Positions 11,761-22,974 of a stretch of DNA of 64,000 bases are shown in pieces. The notes below the pieces were generated by a model that did no database searches, had not been told where the DNA came from, and saw only the letters and a list, made by a program, of their open reading frames with translations. This DNA is from Acestrorhynchus altus (lineage: Eukaryota > Chordata > Actinopteri > Characiformes > Acestrorhynchidae), in contig CM067512.1 of NCBI GenBank assembly GCA_034509495.1, positions 1,059,739 to 1,123,738 of the forward strand. The letters are read 5' to 3'. The stretch's first letter is position 1, and every line of letters begins with the position of its first letter. Position numbers and translations under genes: made by a program.

Positions 11761-12614
11761 CATTTAGTGCAACAATTTGTTGTAAAGTCACATGGTATAT
11801 ATGCTTATCATTGCTATCAGCTCCACTGTTTGCATTTTTGATGAAAAGACTCATAGAAATGCTCTAAAAGGTCTTGGAATACAATATTTCACATGAATCT
11901 GCAAGAAGATTTTTGTTCTTCTATAAATCTGGCAGCAGGCCATATTAAATATTTATTTTTAATACAGTAACACAACATAAGCCATCTGTTTCTAAGTTAT
12001 TGTGAACTGGTCATTACAGTTTCAGTCCATTACACTGCTCATGACATCAGTACAAATGTGATGGGACAGGACCGGACTACTTAAACTAAGACTTATACAT
12101 GAACCCTGATGTAGGAGTGAATTTTATTAGACATCATTGCTGCGTGATATGGACAGCTCCTTCCTCAAATGTTCTTGTTGAAAATTACCTTCAGTTCATT
12201 CTGGGGACAAACTGCACCTCCTTGTGGTGGAAAACAAATGTGTGCAGCACTCTCTGCTCTATGTTTCCTGGGTTTCCAGAGGCTGGTTAGTAGATAACCT
12301 ATGATTTGAAGTGACTACACTAGATCTTTGGGTCTTTCTGGGTGGAAAGCAATGTTCCTGACCTCTGTTTAAGAGAACTGTGAAATCCTTCCCACCAGTT
12401 TCACAGCCACAGACTGACACATGCTGTTTGCTGTGATCTAACATTTGGCTTATGGATGATTTTTGAGACTATGAGACTGATATAGATATCTAAGGTGCCA
12501 AGCATTCCCAGGTGCTCCACCACCATGCCAACAGAGCAACCAAGACACCATCTGGCACAGTTGCCTGATTTGGTCCTATGTACTGTATATCCGGTTTCAG
12601 GTTGGACCATGGCA
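11761..12614. other. Single-copy DNA, nothing recognised
   Basis: No family match and only short chance frames. Confidence 0.4.
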
Positions 12615-12915
12615 CCTCTAGCTTCTAATGAATGAATTCTACTTTCAGATGCACCAATTGCTGACAGAAATGAGCAAATGCACACAGCTTGTCTAGCCTC
12701 TGTAGAGAAGTACTGCCAATAGAATAGGACTCTCTGGAGCAGATAAACAAACATGACTCTGTTGTCTCCAAGTCTAATAGAAGGTGTGGACTAGAGGGTA
12801 TAAAGCCCCCCAGCATTGGGCTGTGGAGCAGTGGAACTGTGTTCTCTGGAATGATGGAGCTCCATACAGTACGTTTGATCTTCTCTGGACAGTAGAGACA
12901 GTACAATAGTAGATG
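12615..12915 (-). mobile_element. Repeat D, truncated copy
   Basis: Minus-strand match to the right two thirds of D: AGTACTGCCAATAGAATAGG, the GGGGGGCTTTA block, the CATTCCAGAGAACACAG block. The ACAAAAGTATTGGGACACC terminus is missing. Confidence 0.8.
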
Positions 12916-14446
12916 TCAAGCTTTGCCTTATTGAACAGCTCTTTAACCACTGAAAGGCATTTTTGAAAGGGTTAGTAAATCATTTCCTGCACTTGAACAG
13001 CAGTGCTTTTCAAGAGGCCATCTTTAAGAGTGCTCTTTGCCATTCCCCACACTCTCGGGACATCTGTGGCCTCACTCTGATATATGTGGCCTCACATAAC
13101 ATATGGAGCAGCGGTGCAGGCCGAAAGAATGGCCTGTTTTAGTTTCTAGGCCGAAGCAAGGCAATAGCAATAGTACATTCTGTTCTGGATGCTTAATCAT
13201 AGGTGAGGCAGCGTATGAGGAGCTTCCAGATGTGCACACTTTCACAATGTTAGATCCCAACGGCCACAACCTGCCCTGTTAAACTTACATACTCAATCTT
13301 TATTGTCTAGTTCCTCAAATCTCTGAAACAGCTTTATTAGAGCTGCAATAGGAGAAAACAATTTGCTTTGTGGGTCAATGTTGCCGTTTGCCAACACTGG
13401 CTGGGATTCCATTCACATATTCTTCTGCACATATTTGGCATATTTAATTAAAACGCCTGATACAGTAAGTGCTGCTGAATTATTTTCATTTTTCATTATT
13501 CATTTGTTTCTTTTATGAAAGCAGGAGCTATAGACATGACTAAACGCAGCACATACCAGTGGCTGATGAAGAAATTAAAATGGACCTTTATTATGATTCT
13601 GTTCAATACACATCTCAATTCCACCGATTGTTTTTAAATATAACACAAACAATAAATAATTTGCTTTGTCGATATGCAGTTTGAGATTTCAACGTTATTA
13701 AACTATGATTCGCAACAGCTTCCAGCAGAACCAAAACACAGCTTTAAAACAGGTCCACTCAAAAACCCTAAACTGTTATGTCTCAGTCTTGGTTCTAGAT
13801 GCACCACCAACATCTACACAGGCCCTGCCCACTACTGAAAGCACTCATCAATGGTAAAATGGTAAAATGTGAAATTTAACACTGATGTATTGAAGCATTT
13901 TCAACCCAAAAAAGATCAAACACATACAATAAATTCATTTCTGTCACCTTTGAATACAGTAATCATCAGAAAATAGTTGCACCCTGACAGAAGTGTTGGA
14001 TTTCTATGCTAAAAATAAAGGTTACCAACCAGTAACAGCCAGGAAACTCTAACTCACATAATTCAGATTCTATGACATTACCAATATTCAGAAATACTTT
14101 CAGTCAAGAATCACTTAAACCATCCCTAAAATATAGTATATTTAGAAACTGTGTTTGAATTTAAGCCCAAATACTCATTCATCTTTAATCTTTCCCTCTT
14201 TAACCCTTTAGAACAGACAGTGTTGAATTATAGATATGAAACAAGCTGCCAAGACTGGGATTCAGAGTGAATCATCAGATATATAAACCAGGCGAGACTG
14301 GAATCCATGCCTTCCACTCCAAAGCCCACATCATACACATGTAAAATAGGCATGGAGCTGCAAACTGAGAGAGCTGCTTTTGTACTGTCAGACAAACGGA
14401 CGTCAGCAGGGCTCAGAAACCCTGCTCCCTCCCACACAGAGAGATG

Positions 14447-14454
<8 letters not shown>
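12916..14454. other. Long AT-rich repeat-free block
   Basis: About 1.5 kb with no microsatellite or relic. The part 13330-13700 includes TTTAATTAAAACG and CATTATTCATTTG type words resembling homeodomain sites. No gene call. Confidence 0.35.

Positions 14455-14512
<58 letters not shown>
14455..14512. repeat. (GA)n microsatellite
   Basis: GA run of about 58 bp. Confidence 0.97.
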
Positions 14513-14515
<3 letters not shown>

Positions 14516-14995
14516 GTCTTATCGATTGTCATTCTAAAAGAGGGTGTAGTTAGGGGTAGGCGTCCCCCAAGAAGAAATGCAGCTCTAAATTACAGATGAA
14601 TCAACTGGATCCAGAGCAGGCTCTTCAATCACACAGCTCCAGAGCCAGAAATGTAGCCCGTCCTGCTGAACACTCAATAAAACATCAAAGGCAAAGAACT
14701 GACAGAGCTCACACACAAACACACATGCACCATCAGCAAGCTAAGATCTAAAATTGAATTGTTATTTATTTACATATGTATTTACAGCTGGGTTCTCTTT
14801 CCTAATGCAGAAGAACCAGGTTGGTAAAGTCTCTTCTATAGCCGCTACACTGGCCACAGTCTTTCTCTTAGGTGGGCATTTCACAATGAGTCGAGGAGGC
14901 TTCCTGAACATGCATATCTGGAGGCAAAGTCATTTAGTGGTCACTCCTGTGGACCCGGCTGGTGCAGACAAAATCGACATGGGAAAGAAAAGATA
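14513..14995. other. Single-copy spacer between two GA runs
   Basis: Nothing recognised. An 80-codon plus-strand frame has no motif. Confidence 0.4.
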
Positions 14996-15015
14996 AAGAG
15001 AGAGAGAGAGCGAGA

Positions 15016-15072
<57 letters not shown>
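14996..15072. repeat. (GA)n microsatellite, slightly interrupted
   Basis: GA run of about 77 bp with a CGAGAGAGGG interruption near 15011-15020. Confidence 0.96.
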
Positions 15073-15074
<2 letters not shown>

Positions 15075-15852
15075 CTCCAGCTCAGCTTCCACTTAAAAAC
15101 CTGGTTGGTACACCATCTCTGCCCTCATTGTGGTCTCCATTTTATTTCAGCCACGGTAATGATCAAATAAGACACCCTGCTGGCATCCAGCATCTTCAGC
15201 CTACATTCTCAAATGTGGGAACTGCACTGGGAAATGCACTGACCGGCTTTGGCTTTGCTCAGTATGGGAGGCATCAAAGGACCATCCAGAAACTGACTGA
15301 GTAGATGCTTTGCGTTAATGATGGGAGCAGTGAATGAGAACATCTGAAGATCTACAAAAGCTTTTTGAAGACCTACAAGAGCTTCTGAGGCTTCTGTAAT
15401 CTGTGGAGCATCTTAGAAGCCAAACGGCATATATATGAACTCCAACGAAGACTCCACACTTCACACCACCCATCACCTCCTTATCTCCACCCAATGAAGA
15501 CAAGAAGGAACCCCTCCTCTAGCACTCAAGCTGCCAACGAGGGGGCACAAATTGTTCTGCCCACCAACAGCACTCAGTAATTTGAGATCCCACCCTAGCC
15601 ACGTCTAGAACCTGCCATCAAAAAAGGAACAGTAGTGAATTCTTGTTAAGCCTGCATTAAACTTTAACCCATCCTAACTTTGCTTATGCAATAGCCTGGC
15701 TCTCTCTTGCTGCTTCCTTCATTCTCCTGTTGTCCTTTGGTTCTCCTACCTTTCTGGGTGCTTCCGAGCCTCTGCAGCAGCCCAATCATTTAATCAGCTT
15801 TTTCCCCTCACACATCCAAACACACACCCCAGGTCAATCCCTGCAATCTTAC
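15073..15852. other. Single-copy DNA, nothing recognised
   Basis: Repeat-free. It would be the start of an intron if the minus-strand exon candidate next to it is real. Confidence 0.35.
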
Positions 15853-16579
15853 CTACATGTAAACGTCATTTGAAGAAAGGTCCGTCTATATTAGTCCACA
15901 ATGATGATGCTGGAGCCCAGCAGGAGTGTGCTTGAGAATACCCAAAGTCCTGCGATGGCCTTAGATGGGCTATCTGATCCTTTATCAAGTCTTCCCCTTC
16001 TTTCTTATCATCACGCTGATGCTGTAAATCCTCTCGTCTTCTGTCCTGCTCACGTTATCTCCCCTTTATTCTGTACGCTCGTCTGCTTGCTGTATATTCC
16101 ACCCTGCCGGAGAGCGAGGGACGCTGGAACGGTCCGTCAGGATTAACCAAAGAGAGAGAGATAGAGAGAGATGAGAGAGAATGATAGGGAGAGATAGAAA
16201 GAGAGAGGAGATGGGAAATGAAAGGAAAGGGAAGGAAGAGAGAGATGCACTGAAAGAGCAAGTGAGAGAGAAAGCTCTTCGTGCGCTTGTCAGTGGCCAA
16301 ACCAGGCGCCACAGAGATGGATCCTACCGCGCAACGCTCTCAGCATCCTGGGCAACTTTGAGACTCCACATGCGATGTGGAAAACAGATTCAGGAGCGCG
16401 AACGTGTGCGCACTCACACACTGCAGTATCCACAAGGCGACCCCCCCCTCCAGAGTCTCCTTGAAATAATCCTCACAAGTCCATCCGTTGTACGTTTGGA
16501 TTTTTCCAAATGTCTCTCCCTGTTCAAGCAAACCTCGCAGATGGTAGATGGCTGCTGGAGTGAGCAGTCAGCAGTGGAA
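15853..16579 (-). promoter_or_regulatory. Speculative untranslated first exon and promoter region
   Basis: On the minus strand the block ends ..TGTAG|GTAAGATTG at 15853, a good match to the vertebrate splice-donor consensus. It contains more CpG than its surroundings (for example near 16290-16420) and a pyrimidine-rich stretch, and no frame runs through it. That pattern fits a 5' untranslated exon with nearby promoter, but a chance donor in repeat-flanked DNA is equally possible. Confidence 0.15.
16151..16275. repeat. GA-rich purine tract
   Basis: Impure GAGA/GGAA purine tract of about 125 bp. Confidence 0.85.
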
Positions 16580-16580
16580 G

Positions 16581-16764
16581 TCTCTCTCCCTCTCTCTCTC
16601 TCTTCCTCTCTCACACACTCTCTCTTTCTCGTTTTCTCTCTCTCTCTCTCTCTGCGTCTCCCCTCCCTCACTTGATCTCTCGTGCACGCTCATACATGCA
16701 CACTCACTGACACACTCCCCTCCCCTCTCATTTTCTCTCTCTCCTTCTCTCTCTCTCTCTCTCT
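16581..16764. repeat. CT-rich pyrimidine tracts
   Basis: Two impure (CT)n tracts (16581-16670 and 16716-16764) separated by about 45 bp. The Ser-Leu frames here are artefacts. Confidence 0.9.
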
Positions 16765-16902
16765 AGACTCTGACAATTACTGCCTCAGCATTCAGAGTCA
16801 TGTCAGAGATAAGGGTTTGTTGCCCACACTGCTCAAAAGGATCCCAAATAACGCAACAATAAACATGGAACGGAATTTGGTGGGTGGAGGGATGTGGATG
16901 AG

Positions 16903-16929
16903 TGAGAGAGAGAGAGAGAGAGAGAGAGA
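16903..16929. repeat. (GA)n microsatellite
   Basis: Short GA run of about 27 bp. Confidence 0.93.
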
Positions 16930-17632
16930 AGGGTTGTCTAATCCACAGTTGTATAAAAGCACTGTCTTATAAACAAACAAGGTTCCAGGCTTGAGATCTG
17001 CAGGAAAGGCCTTTAATTGGGTTCTGCAGATGCTGGCATGGACAGCACAGCTGGATGTTTGGTTCATTTTCCTTTGTCTCAGCTCTGTCTAACAGATGAG
17101 GTGAACAAGCAATAGCTAAAAGTGTGCAGGTCCACCAGCACCAGAGCTGGAGAACCCTGGAATATAAAATATTTATATCAGGAATCTTATATGATCTAAT
17201 CTAGTCTGGTAGGCTGTGTGTTCATTGCCAGGTTACAGTTTGTGTAATACCAGCCTTGGAACAGAGCTTAAGAACCCTGGTTTACATCTTTTACATTTGG
17301 GTTCATCAGGTCTGGTGCTGGGGTACAGTACAGTCACAATATTCAATATTCATTTGCCAGATTTTATAGGAATTAACCAAACTGACCTGGACATTGCTGG
17401 GACAGACTTGAAGAACTTTAGTGTAGAACCTTGGCGTAAAGGTTGTTCTGTTCTGGTCCTGAAGGTCAGACAAAACACACCTTGTCTAATGTAACTGCAA
17501 ACTGGCAGGTAATAATGTTTGTATGTGGGAAAGGAATGCATAACTAATAGACTGAATGTATGGGTTCTATAATAAGGTCCTTCAGTTCAGGTTCCAGGCC
17601 TTTAGCCTGTAATTGAATCTGTGTGTGGAGGC
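16930..17632. other. Mostly single-copy DNA with faint old-repeat words
   Basis: Phrases such as CCAGCACCAGAGCTGGAGAA near 17138 resemble tails of common fish SINE/LINE repeats, but the match is too short to name. Confidence 0.35.
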
Positions 17633-17695
17633 AACATGGTCAGCACCAAGATCAAGGTTTGTTGCTGCACATATTAGGGCACCACGAAATGGCAT
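17633..17695 (+). pseudogene. Tc1-like family T1, tiny fragment
   Basis: The words CATGGTCAGCACCAAGATCA and GGTTTGTTGC match the part just after the first catalytic Asp region in the 58.5-59.1 kb copy. Nothing else of the element remains. Confidence 0.55.
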
Positions 17696-18769
17696 TGCTA
17701 AAGAGAACACTGAACAAGAAGCGGAAATGGAAGTGAACTCAACTGGCATGGGAAACATCAGGGGTCAGAAGATTCCAGCTGGCTGACAAAAGTGATTGAA
17801 GAGATGGATGAAAATAGAAACAGTAGGCTGATCAGTGCCTGGTTATGGAGGCAAAGATGACCCACATCGAACAGCAGCCATAATTAGCAGTAAACAAAAA
17901 TTGCCAGCAATTCCCTTATCACTCGCCACACATCTGCATAGAGAGGAGCAGAGGGAACGAGTGAGTAAGAGGCAATATTGGAAATGATTAAAGTGAAAGG
18001 ACTTGGGACTCTGCTGTGGTGCGGAGAGAGGTAACAGACAGATGTGTCTTGCTCTTGCAGACACTCTGACAAACATGAACAATCTGGAGATTTCACAAGC
18101 ACTGATAAAGCTCACGATACACACTCACATGTATATTATCATCACATATATTTCCTCATAATCTTGTTTCTGGAATAATGTTCACATTCTGCACTGTCTC
18201 TGTCCAATTTCAAACAGATTTCAAACCTAATTTCTGGCCAGATTTCATCGTGATACTGATGTGTATACGAAACAGCGAATAAACCACACAAATGATGAAA
18301 TAAAGGTTAGTGGACCTGTAATCAGTTTGTCCCTACACATGCAAAGACAAGTCTCACTGTAGAACATCATGAAAAGAGCAGGATGCCTTTTATCAACATA
18401 TAACACACTCATAACAGCTGCACTAGGTTGGTTGGGTTTAAATTCTGAAACGTGAAAATGATTAATGCTCAGCTGACATAAGCAAGGACGGATCTTATCG
18501 CCGTACCCGACTGACTGTTTAAGGTTGTCCCTTCGCACATGCTTTTCTGCGAAGACATTCTGACATTTACAAGTGACGTTTTCCTCAGAGAAGAGTGTGA
18601 AAACAATTGCTGCAGTTGGACGATTTCAAGATGGATCAGATTGTAGAGACGGCTTTATCAATATATGGCACATCATACCAGTCGTGCATATATTACCATA
18701 GTGCTCTATTGGTAGCAGTAGACAGAAGACAGCACATCCTAGCAACATGAAGAGGGAGAAGGAGAACCA
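17696..18769. other. Repeat-free block, candidate conserved non-coding element
   Basis: Within 17870-18115 there is CCATAATTAGCAGTAAACAA (a TAATTA homeodomain core next to a forkhead-type GTAAACA). Uninterrupted mixed-composition sequence follows. No long frame. The regulatory reading is inference. Confidence 0.3.
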
Positions 18770-19190
18770 TGGTGACAGGTGACCCTTCAGTGATGAGTCC
18801 CATTTTTATCTTGGTGGAGACGACTATCGAATCTATGTGTGGAAGCACTATGGCCATCTCCAGACCTGTCCCTGATTGAAAATGTGTGGACGCTATTGGA
18901 CGCTCTATCAACACTCCACCCCTACCACACCATCTGCAGAACTGAGTGAGAACATTCAAGCTGCATGGGATGGATCATCACAGGACACCATTAGGAACCT
19001 CTACACCTCCATGCAGAGACGTCTGGCGTGTTGCGTTAAACCCGACGCCGTCCTGAGAGACACCACTTCTGTATGAGTAGATCAATAAATATTGATCAGA
19101 TCAGACTACAGTTATCATCAGTTATTGATCCTGATCACCTTCATCTTCCTTCACAACAGAACTGCAATCCCACACGTCCTTCTGGGTGTA
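18770..19190 (+). pseudogene. Tc1-like relic, family T1 copy 2, internally deleted
   Basis: FSDESHFYLGGDDYR (first Asp region, 18786 onward) runs to VWKHYG, then jumps at about 18855 directly to the SPDLSLIENVW region. The sequence with the second catalytic Asp is lost, and the two sides of the junction are in different frames. The C-terminal stretch and the 3' tail (ATCAATAAATATTGATCAGA) are almost identical to copy 1 at 11.4-11.75 kb. Confidence 0.87.
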
Positions 19191-19194
19191 TATG

Positions 19195-19700
19195 GTTTGT
19201 ATACAGGGTTTTTTCAGGGTTCCTCAGTAAAGTCAGCACTACATAGAACCATGATTGATACACAAACCTGGTTCTTATATTTACACTTTACAGCATCAGT
19301 TTGTGTCCATTTGTGTCTTTTGTGGAAGCTCTATAATGGAAAAAGCAGCAGGCGGTGGTGACGCTGTATTCTCAATTCTTTTTCAAGTACATTGCAGGCT
19401 GACTTACGTGCATTTGGCAAAAGAGCAGGTCTAGTGGACGGGAGCTCACTGTCAATCATAACGTACAATATTAGTGCAATTCGTACAAATTCTACAAAGT
19501 CCTGCGTTTTACTCAAATATGTGTCTTATTTTATTTGTGTATAATGTTGACTTTGTAGAAACAAAAAAAGAGAATAAAAAACAACTGTCATGAGTAAATG
19601 TAAGCCTTGGTGATAAAAGGCTCTGTAAAGAAACCTTTGCCACGGTTCTACAGAGAACATCATTTTTACTGAGGAGCCTTTAAGGATCCTCATTGTGAAT
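19195..19700. repeat. Inverted-repeat element (foldback G), arms 19200-19265 and 19610-19695
   Basis: The left arm reads GGTTCCTCAGTAAAG..ACATAGAACCATGAT. The right arm, read on the other strand, gives GGCTCCTCAGTAAAAATGAT..GTAGAACCGTGGC. They are imperfect inverted repeats of about 45-65 bp around a loop of about 340 bp. It resembles the TAGAACC/AAGAACC repeats common in fish. No coding frame. Confidence 0.5.
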
Positions 19701-19747
19701 GTCCAGCATGTTATCTCCTTTACGATTACATTACCATTCATTTATTC

Positions 19748-20105
19748 AGAGTTGATCCTGCTTTTGTTGGAGTAACTGTCTCTGTGGTTTAAGGAAGGCT
19801 AGATTTCTACTGGAGCAACGTTCTGTGGATTTGATTGTGTTTAGTGACAAGTTAATGAGGTCAGGATAACTGATGATCACCCCCTACCTCATCTCCAACT
19901 CCCCAATTCATCATATCTCATAAAAGTACTGGATGGAGCTCCATCATTCCAGAGAACACAGTGCCACTGCTCCACAGCTCAATTCTGGGGGGCTTTATAC
20001 CCTCTAGTCCCCACCTGGCATTAGACAGAGAGTCCTATTTTATTAGCAGTTCTTCTCTACTAAGATTAGACAAGCTGTGTGTGTGCATTTGCACATCTGC
20101 GTGCA
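19748..20105 (+). mobile_element. Repeat D, diverged copy
   Basis: Matches D from the TCCTGCTTTTGTTGGAGTAA block through the GGGGGGCTTTATA and TGCATTTGCACATCTG blocks. The left terminus is lost. Confidence 0.78.
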
Positions 20106-20304
20106 AAATAACTCTAATAAATTGAGAGCCACACTTTGCAGGCAGTTACATATTGTATTCTAAGCTTCATATTTCTGAATCAGAGTAACCTTTGAGAATT
20201 TTACACTATATCTATGATTTCCATCTGAATTAAATTAAATTAAATCTCAGTTTAATACCAAAGGAGCTTCCAGTGCATGTTTACTGCTCTGTCCATGTGA
20301 ACAT
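20106..20304. other. AT-rich junction sequence, right flank of repeat M
   Basis: The words around 20255-20288 (ACCAAAGGAGCTTCCAGTGC, ATGTTTAC) match 63093-63128 in inverted orientation, so this is probably the far flank of the minisatellite-bearing repeat. Confidence 0.45.
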
Positions 20305-20641
20305 GGTCAACCTGCATACAGACTCTGACTGATCAAAGAGAGGGGGCGGGGCTGATGCTCAACCTGCATACAGACTCTGACTGATCACAGAGAGGGGGCG
20401 GGGCTGATGCTCAACCTGCACACAGACTCTGACTGATCAGAGAGAGGGGCGGGGCTGATGCTCAACCTGCATACAGACTCTGACTGATCACAGAGAGGGG
20501 GCGGGGCTGATGATCAACCTGCATACAGACTCTGACTGATCACAGAGAGGGGGCGGGGCTGATGCTCAACCTGCATACAGACTCTGACTGATCACAGAGA
20601 GGGGGCGGGGCTGATGCTCAACCTGCACACAGACTGATCAG
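20305..20641 (-). repeat. GC-box minisatellite M, inverted, about 6 units
   Basis: Units of about 52 bp in reverse orientation (GGGGGCGGGGCTGATGCTCA, ACCTGCATACAGACTCTGAC). Six GGGCGGGGC boxes are present. Beyond 20641 the flank (CAAATGAAGACAAATTTGAA) matches, inverted, the sequence near 60548 that lies left of the unit at 60.86 kb. Confidence 0.92.
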
Positions 20642-21104
20642 AATGAAATCTCAAATGAAGACAAATTTGAACATCATGAAAACAACAATATTTGGGATGT
20701 GTGACTGTCTATAAATTTCCAAATGTTTTGGTGAATAAATGTAGGTGAAACTACAAAACGTACCTCAAAATAGCATTTGGAAACCACCTCTTTTACTAAA
20801 CAGTCCTTGAAGAACCTTTATTTTAAGGGGCCAGACGAGCAAAATGAGAATGCGAATCTCATTCACTCTTGCTTTCACTATTTTCCACAGCACGCGAGGA
20901 ACCTCAGCCTCTGTAACTGTTGCTACCTTATATAATAATTCCTGAGGGCAGATTCATGCAAAGTGCTGTTAAGGGAAACAAGTGTGACCATCTGCACAGA
21001 CAGATACTCACCAACACGCACAATCTAATACAAAGGAATGTAGCACCTACGCTCTGTTTGTTGCCCATTGTTTGACCAATGGAGGTGAACACATTTCTAT
21101 ACAG
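20642..21104. other. Mostly single-copy DNA
   Basis: The first 50 bp are M-repeat flank. The rest has nothing recognisable. Confidence 0.4.
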
Positions 21105-21774
21105 CACACACTGCTGAAACAGATGTGCAAATGCACACACACCTTCTCTAGTTCCTGCAGAGAAGCACTGCCAGGTAGAGGTGGACTGGCCTTTGGGAAA
21201 AAGGGCATGGCCTGCAGAGAGAGGGAAGGGGCCAGTTGAGGGGATGAACCCACCCCATCTCGGTCGAAGAAATGAAACTGATCAGCCTTCACTCACAAAA
21301 CCAATGAAAAGGGACCACCTCCTCCAGTTGACCAACCGGAATCAATCAGATGGAACCCCAACCTGGTCCTTCGTGGGCCTGTCTGTACAAATCCAGGACT
21401 GTGTTATGTTGCCAGTCCAGCTGCCAATAGAATAGAACCTATTGGCACCATGTCTAATGTCAGGTGTGGACTAGAGGGATATGAAGCCCCCCAGCATTGA
21501 GGTGTGGAGCAGTGGAACTGTCTTCTCTGGAATGAGGGAGCTCCATACAGTACATCTGATATGGGATGAGATGGGGAGTTGGTGATGAGGTGGGGTGGGG
21601 TGGGGTGGAGATCATCCAACAACCTGACCTCACTAACACTCTTGTGAATGAATGCAATCAAACCTTCAAAGCAATGCTTCACAATCTGGTGTTACAGCTT
21701 CCAAGGACAGTAGAGACAGTTACTGTAACAAAAGCAAACAACTCAGCAGGTGTCCCAATAGTTTTGCCCAGGTG
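21105..21774 (-). mobile_element. Repeat D split by a nested insertion
   Basis: D in reverse orientation, ending ..CAGGTGTCCCAATAGTTTTG near 21774. The copy is interrupted between AGAAGCACTGCCA and CTGCCAATAGAATAG by about 247 bp of foreign DNA. Confidence 0.78.
21174..21420. mobile_element. Nested small DNA-transposon-like insertion inside D
   Basis: It lies between two copies of CTGCCA (21168-21173 and 21421-21426), a plausible target-site duplication. Its ends are inverted: GGTGGACTGGC near the left edge and GCCAGTCCAGC at the right edge. No coding frame of note. A hAT-like origin is possible from the end sequence but not proven. Confidence 0.5.
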
Positions 21775-22139
21775 AAGCTACAGAAACTGTACTGAGTGCT
21801 GCTACATTCGGGGAGGTACGGTCTCACAGCATTGCGGTTGTTCAGAGGCATCGGCTGATGCAAGGCCTGATTTCAATTGGAAAGAACGAACTGCACACTA
21901 CATCACTACGTACAAGACTGGACACTCGAGATCAAAGGACGAGACATTGTTAGCAATGAAGTTATGAAATATCCATACAGACCTTTGGTCTGATATCTGT
22001 ATATGACCTGCCTGTTTGCTTGTCCTCTGAAACTGGTAAAGATGTCTTGTATTTCAGTAGCGCAGATGTATTGATCAGAGCTATAAAAAGAGCTGGAAGG
22101 TTCTTCAACCCTGCTGTTGCATTTCACACACTCTAACTG
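21775..22139. other. Single-copy DNA, nothing recognised
   Basis: No repeat or gene seen. Confidence 0.4.
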
Positions 22140-22620
22140 CTAATTAGCATATTAATTGTGGATAATTTAGTCATTTCGGAAGAAGCTGCACATTAAAACA
22201 CATTTTTTAGGGCCTGTGATGTTTGATTAATTGGACTGCTTCATTTTTAATACAGTCGTACACTTGGACGGCATGTCAAATCCATACAAAGCCTGTGCAA
22301 ACTTGGCTTCGGAGTGAGCAGAACTGGAACCAAATATGAAGAAAGATGTTAAATTTGGCCTCCCAGTCTGACATGCTTCAGTCTGTGATTCGGATGAGTC
22401 ACGGCACGTCTCGATTTATTATCATCAGAAACTTTGTTTTTGGAAACATTGCACATAATGAGGAAGTCGATGTCCAGCCTTGTTTTTTTTTTTCCGGTGC
22501 AGTTGTTTCTTTGTATTTTGGAGCTGTATTTTCCATGCTGAGCAGATGGCTCCTCTATGGTCCACTGCAGTGGACTGGATGTTTTGTTCTCCAGGTTTGT
22601 TTCAGTTAATGTAGGAGCTG
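22140..22620. promoter_or_regulatory. Candidate conserved non-coding element rich in homeodomain motifs
   Basis: Repeat-free, with CTAATTAGCATATTAATTGT (two TAAT-type cores around a POU-like GCATATTAAT) at about 22139-22158, TTGATTAATTGG near 22225, an AP-1-like ATGAGTCA near 22395 and ATTTATTATCATCAGAAA after it. No reading frame explains the block. Enhancer function is inference from motif density only. Confidence 0.3.
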
Positions 22621-22765
22621 GTTAGATCCTGTTGAGCTGAGTCAGACCTGTAAGAGTTCGGTTTTTGGCATGCACAGACTGCACAGTGGGGTGACAATCT
22701 CATAAAATACATGTGTATGAGTAGAATGTGTCCCAAGGATTTCATAACACACTTTTGTTTCTGAC

Positions 22766-22974
22766 ATATATCATAATTCACATCATATCTGCTCTGTGGT
22801 GGTCCTGTGGGGTCCTGATCATTGAAGATCAGGGTGAAAGGAGGAGAATAAAGTCTGCAGAGAAACAGATGAACTACAGTCTGAATTATAGAACCATAAA
22901 GAGCTCCAGTGTGATCAGAGGAGCTGATAGAGAGAGAAATAAGAGGAGGTGGTCATAATGTTATGGTTGATTGA
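22766..22974 (-). mobile_element. Foldback repeat B, one arm with outer terminus
   Basis: Arm sequence (GGTGGTCCTGTGGGGTCCTG, GGGTGAAAGGAGGAGAATAA) runs outward to AGGAGGTGGTCATAATGTTA and TGGTTGATTG, the terminus also seen at 44474. This copy shows what lies outside the arm. Confidence 0.8.
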
